A stretch of 6,962 nt of DNA from Pseudomonadota bacterium. GTDB taxonomy: Bacteria > Pseudomonadota > Gammaproteobacteria > Burkholderiales > SG8-41. Position numbers and translations under genes: made by a program. How positions within the stretch are numbered: position 1 is the first letter of the stretch; every line of letters starts with the position of its first letter. This document shows positions 1-5,077 of this stretch, in pieces. The notes below the pieces were generated by a model. It had not been told where the DNA came from, did not search any database, and was given only the letters and a program-made list of their open reading frames with translations. The stretch is from assembly GCA_023431245.1 (NCBI GenBank), contig JAEYXO010000372.1, forward strand, positions 1 to 6,962, in the 5' to 3' direction.

Positions 1-60
1 GTCAACGGCCGCCAGGTCGGCAAGGATGCCTTCGTGGTCTACCTGTCGAAAACCTTTTAA
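1..60 (+). CDS. C-terminal end of an outer-membrane porin-like protein (possibly TorF/Gcw_chp family), partial
   Basis: Frame 1 reads 19 codons and then TAA; the gene starts outside the window. The visible tail alternates hydrophobic and polar residues and ends in Ser-Lys-Thr-Phe. A terminal aromatic residue on a last beta strand is the usual assembly signal of outer-membrane beta-barrels. From memory, betaproteobacteria often carry a TorF-type putative porin gene (the Gcw_chp family) directly upstream of glnK-amtB, and those proteins end in a similar SKTF tail. The family name is inferred from this short tail plus context. The beta-barrel ending is visible in the sequence. The protein may help nitrogenous solutes cross the outer membrane, but nothing here proves that. 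Confidence 0.55.
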   Translation, partial: VNGRQVGKDAFVVYLSKTF

Positions 61-75
61 GCGCAATCGAAATCC

Positions 76-100
76 GGGGGCGACGCCGGGCGTCGCCCCC
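76..100 (+). other. Perfect GC-rich hairpin between the porin-like gene and glnK
   Basis: Bases 76-85 (GGGGGCGACG) are the exact reverse complement of 91-100, giving a 10-bp stem with a 5-base loop (CCGGG). No T-run follows, so it is not a canonical intrinsic terminator. It begins 16 bases after the porin-like stop codon and ends 18 bases before the glnK ATG. It could protect the 3' end of the upstream message, partly terminate transcription, or mark a processing site that sets different levels of porin and glnK-amtB mRNA. The stem is certain; the role is inference. Confidence 0.6.
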
Positions 101-118
101 ATCAACCGGGGACACAAC

Positions 119-457
119 ATGAAACTCGTTACGGCCATCATCAAGCCATTCAAGCTCGACGAAGTACGGGAGGCCCTGTCCGCCATCGGCGTGACCGGCA
201 TCACCGTGACCGAGGTCAAGGGCTTCGGGCGGCAAAAGGGGCACACGGAACTCTACCGCGGCGCGGAATACGTGGTCGACTTCCTGCCGAAAATCAAAAT
301 CGAAGCGGCGATCAAGAGCGATCTGCTCGAGCAGGTGATCGAAGCCATCGAAAAATCCGCGAACACCGGCAAGATCGGCGACGGCAAGATTTTCGTCTCC
401 GAGCTTGAGCAGGTGATCCGCATCCGCACCGGCGAAACCGGCGCTGACGCCCTTTGA
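119..457 (+). CDS. glnK: PII nitrogen regulatory protein GlnK
   Basis: This gene encodes a 112-residue PII signal protein, the standard family length. It is a cytoplasmic trimer that reads 2-oxoglutarate, ATP and ADP, and it binds and blocks the ammonium channel AmtB when nitrogen is sufficient. The T-loop is complete, with YRGAEY at residues 46-51, and Tyr51 is the residue uridylylated by GlnD. The nucleotide-binding B-loop TGKIGDGKIFV sits at 83-93, and Arg101 and Arg103 are in place in the C-loop. The ATG at 119 gives the canonical MKLVTAIIKPFKLD start. A longer reading from base 26 would add residues across the hairpin and is unlikely. A purine/G-rich stretch at 108-112 is a weak ribosome site. 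amtB follows after 12 bases, which favours GlnK over the paralogue GlnB. No promoter is visible in 61-118, so expression probably starts further upstream, outside the window. Confidence 0.96.
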   Translation: MKLVTAIIKPFKLDEVREALSAIGVTGITVTEVKGFGRQKGHTELYRGAEYVVDFLPKIKIEAAIKSDLLEQVIEAIEKSANTGKIGDGKIFVSELEQVIRIRTGETGADAL

Positions 458-459
458 TT

Positions 460-463
460 GGAG
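460..463 (+). promoter_or_regulatory. Ribosome binding site fixing the amtB start
   Basis: GGAG lies 6 bases before the ATG at 470. An in-frame TTG at 458 would add four residues, but it overlaps this site and would place charged residues ahead of the Lys-Lys signal-peptide start. The ATG at 470 is therefore preferred. Confidence 0.8.
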
Positions 464-469
464 AACAAG

Positions 470-1867
470 ATGAAAAAGATAATTGCAGCTCTGGCCCTGT
501 TCGGCGTGCTCGGCTTTGCCGGAACACCGGTCATGGCGCAGGACAAGCCGGCCGAAGCACCGGCGGCAGCGGCAGCTGAAGCCGCGCCTGCGGCGGCACC
601 TGCCGCTGCTCCGGCGGCGGCACCCGCAACCCCGGCAGCCGAAGCCCCGCCCAAGCTCGACACCGGCGACACCGCATGGATGCTGATTTCCACGGTGCTC
701 GTCACGCTGATGGTGATCCCCGGCCTGGCTTTGTTCTATGCCGGCATGGTCCGCACCAAAAACGCGCTGTCCGTACTGATGCAGGTGTTTGCGGTGTTCT
801 GCCTGATGGCTCTGCTGTGGGTGACCTACGGCTACAGCCTTGCACTTGTCGGTGACGGCCAGTTCTTCGGCTCCCTCGACAAGCTGTTCCTCGCCGGGAT
901 CACCGTGGACACGCTGAAAGGCACCATACCCGAGTTCCTGTTCGTCAACTTCCAGCTCACTTTCGCGGCCATCACCCCGGCGCTCATCGTCGGCGCCTAT
1001 GCCGAACGGATGAAGTTCTCCGCGGTGCTGCTGTTCATGGCCCTGTGGCTGACCCTCTGCTATGTGCCGCTCGCGCACATGGTCTGGGGCGGTGGCTGGA
1101 TCGGCGCAATGGGTGCCATCGATTTTGCAGGCGGAACGGTGGTCCACATCAATGCCGGTATCGCCGGCCTGATGGCGGCGATCGTGCTCGGCAAGCGTAA
1201 AGGCTACGGCACGACCGCGATGCCGCCGCACAACCTGACCATGACGATGATCGGCGCCTCCATGCTGTGGGTGGGTTGGTACGGCTTCAATGCCGGCAGT
1301 GCGGCTGCAGCCAACGGTGCCGCCGCGCTGGCCATGATCAACACCACTCTGGCCACCTCGGCTGCGGCACTCGCCTGGATGTTTGCCGAGTGGATGATCA
1401 AGGGCAAACCGAGCCTGCTGGGCATCGTCACCGGCGCGGTTGCCGGCCTGGTCGCCATCACCCCGGCCTGCGGCAACGCCGGCCCCATGGGCTCGATCAT
1501 CCTCGGCCTCGCCGCCGGCGTGATCTCGCTGTGGGCGGTCATCAGCCTGAAGAAAATGCTGGGCTACGATGACTCGCTGGACGTGTTCGGCGTGCACGGC
1601 ATTGCGGGCATCGTCGGCGCGGTGGGGATCGGCATCCTGGCCTCCCCGTCCTTCGGCGGCACGGGATTTGGTGCCGGCAACGAAACCATCGGCGCGCAGT
1701 TGACGACCCAGGTCATCAGCGTGGTGTTCACCCTCGTGTATACCGCGGTCCTGAGCTACATCCTGCTCAAGATTGTGGACATGATCGTGGGACTCCGCGT
1801 CTCCGACGAAGCGGAAACCGAAGGGCTCGACATCAACGAGCACGGCGAGACCGCCTACAACGGCTGA
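470..1867 (+). CDS. amtB: Ammonium transporter AmtB
   Basis: This is a 465-residue inner-membrane ammonium channel of the Amt/Mep/Rh family, expected to be a trimer of 11-helix subunits. A signal peptide spans residues 1-23 (MKK, a hydrophobic core, then cleavage after Val-Met-Ala). An Ala/Pro-rich stretch follows at about 27-61, before the first helix. The conduction residues are all present. The twin histidines are His226 and His376 (E. coli mature His168 and His318, with the same spacing of 150). Asp218, Trp206, Phe165, Phe273 and Ser277 match E. coli Asp160, Trp148, Phe107, Phe215 and Ser219, each with an offset of 58. The cytoplasmic tail ends in a conserved GLDINEHGETAY-type segment that contacts GlnK. 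It is co-transcribed with glnK, and a strong terminator closes the operon. The odd point is the Ala/Pro linker: after signal removal it makes the periplasmic N-terminus about 35 residues longer than in E. coli AmtB. Confidence 0.97.
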   Translation: MKKIIAALALFGVLGFAGTPVMAQDKPAEAPAAAAAEAAPAAAPAAAPAAAPATPAAEAPPKLDTGDTAWMLISTVLVTLMVIPGLALFYAGMVRTKNALSVLMQVFAVFCLMALLWVTYGYSLALVGDGQFFGSLDKLFLAGITVDTLKGTIPEFLFVNFQLTFAAITPALIVGAYAERMKFSAVLLFMALWLTLCYVPLAHMVWGGGWIGAMGAIDFAGGTVVHINAGIAGLMAAIVLGKRKGYGTTAMPPHNLTMTMIGASMLWVGWYGFNAGSAAAANGAAALAMINTTLATSAAALAWMFAEWMIKGKPSLLGIVTGAVAGLVAITPACGNAGPMGSIILGLAAGVISLWAVISLKKMLGYDDSLDVFGVHGIAGIVGAVGIGILASPSFGGTGFGAGNETIGAQLTTQVISVVFTLVYTAVLSYILLKIVDMIVGLRVSDEAETEGLDINEHGETAYNG

Positions 1868-1890
1868 CGCAGCAAGCTGCCTTGTGCAGA

Positions 1891-1918
1891 CGGGCGCCTT
1901 CGGGCGCCCGTTTTTTTT
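1891..1918 (+). terminator. Intrinsic terminator of the glnK-amtB operon
   Basis: CGGGCGCC (1891-1898) pairs perfectly with GGCGCCCG (1903-1910) around a stable TTCG tetraloop, and eight T follow at 1911-1918. It starts 23 bases after the amtB stop codon and separates this operon from gshA. Confidence 0.95.
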
Positions 1919-1966
1919 GGCCTCGCACGGGCCCGGCCGCGGGCCGGAAACCCCTGCGGGATCGGC

Positions 1967-1972
1967 TACAAT
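1967..1972 (+). promoter_or_regulatory. Probable -10 box (TACAAT) for gshAB, leaderless transcript
   Basis: TACAAT matches five of the six sigma70 -10 positions. Seven bases separate it from the A of the ATG at 1980, so the expected transcription start falls on or next to that A. There is no ribosome binding site upstream, which fits a leaderless message. I find no good -35 hexamer at 16-18 bp, where the DNA is a GC-rich inverted repeat (GGCCCG 1930-1935 with CGGGCC 1940-1945). An activator may assist, or the promoter may be weak. Confidence 0.55.
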
Positions 1973-1979
1973 GCCCGTC

Positions 1980-3287
1980 ATGACCGTCCCCCGCCTCACC
2001 ACCGCCCTGACCGGCCCGCTGCAGGAGCTCGAGCGCCAGATACTGAAGGCCACGCCCGACATCGAGCACTGGCTGCGCAGCCAGTGGCAGGACCACGCCG
2101 CGCCGTTCTACGCCTCGGTCGACCTGCGCAACTCGGGATTCAAGCTCGCACCCGTGGACACCAACCTGTTTCCCGGCGGCTTCAACAACCTCAATCCGGA
2201 TTTCCACACGCTGTGCGTGCAGGCGGCGATGACCGCGATCGAGAAGGCCTGCCCGGAGGCGCACGGCATCGTGCTGGTGCCTGAGAACCACACGCGCAAC
2301 CAGTTCTACCTGCAGAACGTCGAAAAACTCGCGGCGATCCTGCGCCATGCCGGCGTCGAGGTGCGCATCGGCAGTCTGCTGCCGGAGATCACGGCGCCGA
2401 CGGAGCTCGCTCTGCCCGACGGCGCCACGCTCCTGCTCGAACCGCTGCGCCGCGAAGGCAACCGGCTCAAGGTGGCCGATTTCGACCCCTGCGTCGTGCT
2501 GCTGAACAACGACCTCTCCGGCGGTGTGCCGGCGATACTGCAGGGGCTGGAGCAGACCGTGCTGCCGCCGGTGATGGCGGGCTGGGCCACGCGCCGCAAG
2601 TCCGCGCATTTCGCGGCCTATGACGACGTGACCCGGGAGTTCGCGCAGCTGATCGGCATCGATCCCTGGGTCATCAACCCCTATTTCGAGAAGTGCGGCA
2701 GGATCAACTTCCGTGAACGCCAGGGCGAGGAATGCCTTGAGGGCTATGTCTCCGAAATCCTCGCTGACATCCGCGTGAAATACGCCGAGTACGGCATCAC
2801 CGAGGATCCCTTCGTCATCGTCAAGGCCGACGCCGGCACCTACGGCATGGGCATCATGACGGTCAAGGACGCCTCGGAGGTCAAGGGCCTGAACCGCAAG
2901 CAGCGCAACAAGATGGCCGTGGTCAAGGAGGGCCTGGAAGTCCACGACGTCATCGTGCAGGAAGGTGTCTACACCTTCGAGAACATCGGCGATGCGGTCG
3001 CGGAGCCGGTGGTCTACATGATCGACCATTTCGTCGTCGGCGGCTTCTACCGGGTGCACACCGAACGCGGCAAGGACCAGAACCTGAACGCGCCGGGCAT
3101 GCAGTTCGCGCCGCTGGCCTTCGACGAGCCCTGTTCCTCGCCCAATCCGAACGACCCCGGCTGCCCGCCCAACCGCTTTTATGCCTACGGCGTCATCGCG
3201 CGGCTTGCGCTGCTCGCCGCGGCGATCGAACTCGAGCGCATGGCCACGGCGGCGGAAACCCCGGTGCTGCTGCGCGCCGCGCCATGA
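1980..3287 (+). CDS. gshA: Glutamate--cysteine ligase, ferrooxidans/proteobacterial type
   Basis: This enzyme carries out the first, ATP-dependent step of glutathione synthesis, joining the glutamate gamma-carboxyl to cysteine in the cytoplasm. The 435-residue product resembles the GshA family first named from Acidithiobacillus ferrooxidans, which is distinct from the E. coli-type enzyme. Conserved blocks recognised from memory include VDTNLFPGG (residues 59-67), RRKSAHF (around Lys207) and the glycine-rich KADAGTYGMG (282-291), which resembles an ATP-binding loop. The start is uncertain by three codons: ATG 1971 and ATG 1980 are in frame. I chose 1980 because it begins MTVPRLTTAL, the usual family start as I recall it, and because 1971 lies inside the -10 box. 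A still longer reading from 1884 would run through the amtB terminator. The stop codon overlaps the gshB start (ATGA, 3284-3287), so the two genes are very likely translationally coupled. Confidence 0.93.
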   Translation: MTVPRLTTALTGPLQELERQILKATPDIEHWLRSQWQDHAAPFYASVDLRNSGFKLAPVDTNLFPGGFNNLNPDFHTLCVQAAMTAIEKACPEAHGIVLVPENHTRNQFYLQNVEKLAAILRHAGVEVRIGSLLPEITAPTELALPDGATLLLEPLRREGNRLKVADFDPCVVLLNNDLSGGVPAILQGLEQTVLPPVMAGWATRRKSAHFAAYDDVTREFAQLIGIDPWVINPYFEKCGRINFRERQGEECLEGYVSEILADIRVKYAEYGITEDPFVIVKADAGTYGMGIMTVKDASEVKGLNRKQRNKMAVVKEGLEVHDVIVQEGVYTFENIGDAVAEPVVYMIDHFVVGGFYRVHTERGKDQNLNAPGMQFAPLAFDEPCSSPNPNDPGCPPNRFYAYGVIARLALLAAAIELERMATAAETPVLLRAAP

Positions 3288-4222
3288 AGCTGGCGTTCAT
3301 CGTCGACCCCCTCGACGAGTTCAAGCTGGAGAAGGACACGACCTACGCCATCATGCGCGAAGCGGCGGCGCGGGGACATGCGCTCTACGCGATGCAGCAG
3401 GATGACCTGGCCTGGCACAAACACGTCGTGACCGGCAACGCCGCCCGCCTGCACCTGACCGGTGAGCAACCCGCCTGGTACCGGCTGGATCCCGCCGCGG
3501 AAACGCCGCTGGAGCAGTTCGATGCGGTGCTGATGCGCAAGGACCCGCCCTTCGACATGGAGTACGTCTACAGCACCTACCTGCTGGAGATCGCCGAGAG
3601 CCGCGGGGCGCGGGTGTTCAACCGGCCGCGGGCAATCCGCGACCACAACGAAAAAATGGCGATTGCGCGGTTCAGCGAATTCACGGCGCCGACGCTGGTC
3701 ACCCGGCGCACGGAACTGCTGCACGGCTTCCTCGGCGAACACGGCGACATCATTCTCAAGCCGCTGGACGGCATGGGCGGAAGCTCGATTTTCCGGGTGC
3801 GCGCCGGGGATCCGAACATCAACGTCATCATCGAAACCCTGACCGGCGAGGGCGCGCGGACAATCATGGCGCAGCGCTACATCCCGGAGATCGTCGATGG
3901 CGACAAGCGTGTCTTGGTCATCGGCGGCGAGGCGGTGCCCTACTGCCTCGCCCGCATCCCCAAGGCCGGCGAGACCCGCGGCAACCTGGCGGCGGGCGGG
4001 ACCGGCGTGGCGCGCGAACTGACGGCACGTGACCGGCACATCGCCGAGACCCTCGGACCACAGCTGCAGGCTGCCGGCCTGCTGCTGGTCGGGCTGGACG
4101 TGATCGGTGACCACCTGACCGAAGTCAACGTCACCAGCCCGACCTGTTTCCAGGAAATCAGCGCCCAGACCGGCTTTAATGTAGCCGCCATGTTATTGAA
4201 TAAATTGGAAAAAATTGTTTAG
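3284..4222 (+). CDS. gshB: Glutathione synthetase (ATP-grasp)
   Basis: This is the second step of glutathione synthesis: ATP-dependent addition of glycine to gamma-glutamylcysteine. At 312 residues it is close to the E. coli enzyme (about 315). The N-terminal domain opens MKLAFIVDPLDEF, like the E. coli MDP start. The ATP-grasp part carries ILKPLDGMGGSS with Lys159 and the flexible glycine loop at 163-166, then a QRYIPEIVDGDKRV segment, and finally EVNVTSPT (280-287), the metal- and substrate-binding end of the family. It overlaps gshA by four bases, so both enzymes should be made from one message. The last bases are AT-rich (around 4190-4222), unlike the rest of the gene. No intrinsic terminator follows, so some transcription may run on into the PTS genes. 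Confidence 0.97.
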   Translation: MKLAFIVDPLDEFKLEKDTTYAIMREAAARGHALYAMQQDDLAWHKHVVTGNAARLHLTGEQPAWYRLDPAAETPLEQFDAVLMRKDPPFDMEYVYSTYLLEIAESRGARVFNRPRAIRDHNEKMAIARFSEFTAPTLVTRRTELLHGFLGEHGDIILKPLDGMGGSSIFRVRAGDPNINVIIETLTGEGARTIMAQRYIPEIVDGDKRVLVIGGEAVPYCLARIPKAGETRGNLAAGGTGVARELTARDRHIAETLGPQLQAAGLLLVGLDVIGDHLTEVNVTSPTCFQEISAQTGFNVAAMLLNKLEKIV

Positions 4223-4256
4223 CCCCGGCTGCCGTCGTGCTTTGGTGACAGTATTG

Positions 4257-4285
4257 TTGCAGTGCAAGAAAAGGGGGCGTAGAGT
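4257..4285 (+). promoter_or_regulatory. Candidate sigma70 promoter for the PTS genes
   Basis: TTGCAG (4257-4262) and TAGAGT (4280-4285) are separated by exactly 17 bp in the 96-base gap between gshB and manX. They match three and four consensus positions respectively. The predicted start near 4292 leaves a leader of about 27 bases with no clear ribosome binding site. The placement is plausible but the boxes are weak. Confidence 0.4.
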
Positions 4286-4318
4286 ATGGCGCTTTCGTGA
4301 CGGCAGACCGGCAACTTC

Positions 4319-4741
4319 ATGATCGGCATATTGATTATCAGCCACGGCACCCTGGGTGAAAGCCTGATCCACTGTGCCAGCCACATGCTCAACAAACGCC
4401 CTCCGCGGCTGCGCCAGATCGGCGTCACCGCCCAGGACGACCCGGTGCTGCTGGTTCCCCAGGCCCGCAAGATGATCAAGGAACTGGACGAAGGCCGGGG
4501 CGTGCTGGTGCTGACCGACATGTACGGCGGCTCGCCGTCCAACATCGCCGCGAAACTGGTGATCCCGGGCCGGATCGAGGCTGTTGCCGGAGTCAACCTG
4601 CCGATGCTGATCCGCGCGCTGACCTACCGCGACAAGACCCTGTCGGTGATGATGACCAAGGCCATCAGCGGCGGCTGTGAAGGCGTGCTGCGGGTTCCTC
4701 CGACCTTCACCACCGTGCAAAATGCTGCAGCAGGAAGCTGA
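4319..4741 (+). CDS. manX: PTS mannose-type IIA component (soluble EIIA-Man-like)
   Basis: This is a stand-alone 140-residue phosphocarrier of the mannose/fructose-type EIIA family. It receives phosphate from HPr on a histidine near the N-terminus. His9 in IISHGTLGESL corresponds to E. coli ManX His10. The family motif TDMYGGSPSN starts at Thr66, with Asp67 near the active site. E. coli ManX is fused to a IIB domain; this protein ends after the IIA domain, and no IIB, IIC or IID gene is visible. Such incomplete PTS sets are common in betaproteobacteria and are thought to act in regulation rather than sugar uptake. The physiological target here is unknown. The gene overlaps ptsH by 20 bases. 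The symbol follows common annotation; a number-free IIA label would be equally correct. Confidence 0.9.
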   Translation: MIGILIISHGTLGESLIHCASHMLNKRPPRLRQIGVTAQDDPVLLVPQARKMIKELDEGRGVLVLTDMYGGSPSNIAAKLVIPGRIEAVAGVNLPMLIRALTYRDKTLSVMMTKAISGGCEGVLRVPPTFTTVQNAAAGS

Positions 4742-4991
4742 GATCATCAACAAGCTCGGGCTGCATGCCCGGGCATCGGCCAAGCTGACCCAGATCGCCG
4801 GCGGCTTCTCCAGCGAAATCTGGCTGAGCCGCAACGGACGCCGCGTCAATGCCAAGAGCATCATGGGCGTGATGATGCTGGCCGCTGCCAAGGGCTCGAA
4901 AATCCTGATTGAAACCGACGGCAAGGACGAGGCTGAGGCATTGCAGGCCCTGCAGCAGCTGATCGCCGACCGTTTCGGCGAAGGGGAATGA
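4722..4991 (+). CDS. ptsH: Phosphocarrier protein HPr
   Basis: This small cytoplasmic protein carries phosphate from enzyme I to IIA. The ATG at 4722 gives 89 residues, normal for the family, and puts His15 in NKLGLHARAS at the classical position. The Ser46 region NAKSIMGVMMLAA is also intact, so regulation by an HPr kinase/phosphorylase is possible, as in many betaproteobacteria. No hprK gene is in this window. A longer reading from GTG 4677 would add 15 residues with no family match and is rejected. The start lies 20 bases inside the end of the IIA gene without a good ribosome site, so translational coupling to that gene is likely. Confidence 0.94.
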   Translation: MLQQEAEIINKLGLHARASAKLTQIAGGFSSEIWLSRNGRRVNAKSIMGVMMLAAAKGSKILIETDGKDEAEALQALQQLIADRFGEGE

Positions 4992-5026
4992 CCCGGCAGC
5001 ATTGAGAGGCCGGCCGGCAACGGGCA

Positions 5027-5044
5027 GAATGCAGCCTTGCATTC
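5027..5044 (+). other. Intercistronic hairpin between ptsH and ptsI
   Basis: GAATGCA (5027-5033) and TGCATTC (5038-5044) are perfect inverted repeats around a GCCT loop, within an 86-base gap (4992-5077). No T-run follows, so it is not a terminator. It could set the ptsH:ptsI ratio by stabilising the upstream mRNA or by RNA processing. A 7-bp stem could also arise by chance. Confidence 0.45.
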
Positions 5045-5077
5045 ACCGAATCCGACAAGAGTCCACCGGCCTCCACC

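Noticed and set aside
554..652. Ala/Pro codon repeats in amtB as a mobile or CRISPR-like repeat
   Set aside because: The repeat is in frame, imperfect at the DNA level and confined to the linker of one protein; it is a low-complexity coding segment.
1930..1945. GC-rich inverted repeat between the amtB terminator and gshA, as a second terminator or operator
   Set aside because: There is no T-run, and short GC palindromes are common in DNA of this composition. It is mentioned only because it occupies the expected -35 zone.
1884..1979. Longer N-terminus for gshA from the upstream start at 1884
   Set aside because: It would be translated from the amtB terminator hairpin and T-run, and the added residues do not resemble the family.
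2..2062. Long reverse-strand open frame (686 codons) opposite glnK, amtB and the start of gshA
   Set aside because: It is a shadow produced by GC-rich codon bias on the + strand. It crosses several real genes and a terminator and has low-complexity, His/Arg/Asp-rich composition with no recognisable domain.
4243..4261. Possible sigma54 promoter (TGG...TTGC) before the IIA gene
   Set aside because: The GG and GC elements are about 3 bases too far apart for the strict -24/-12 spacing; a sigma70 reading of the same region fits better.
4677..4721. Longer ptsH from GTG 4677
   Set aside because: The 15 extra residues have no HPr similarity and would shift His15 and Ser46 from their standard positions.
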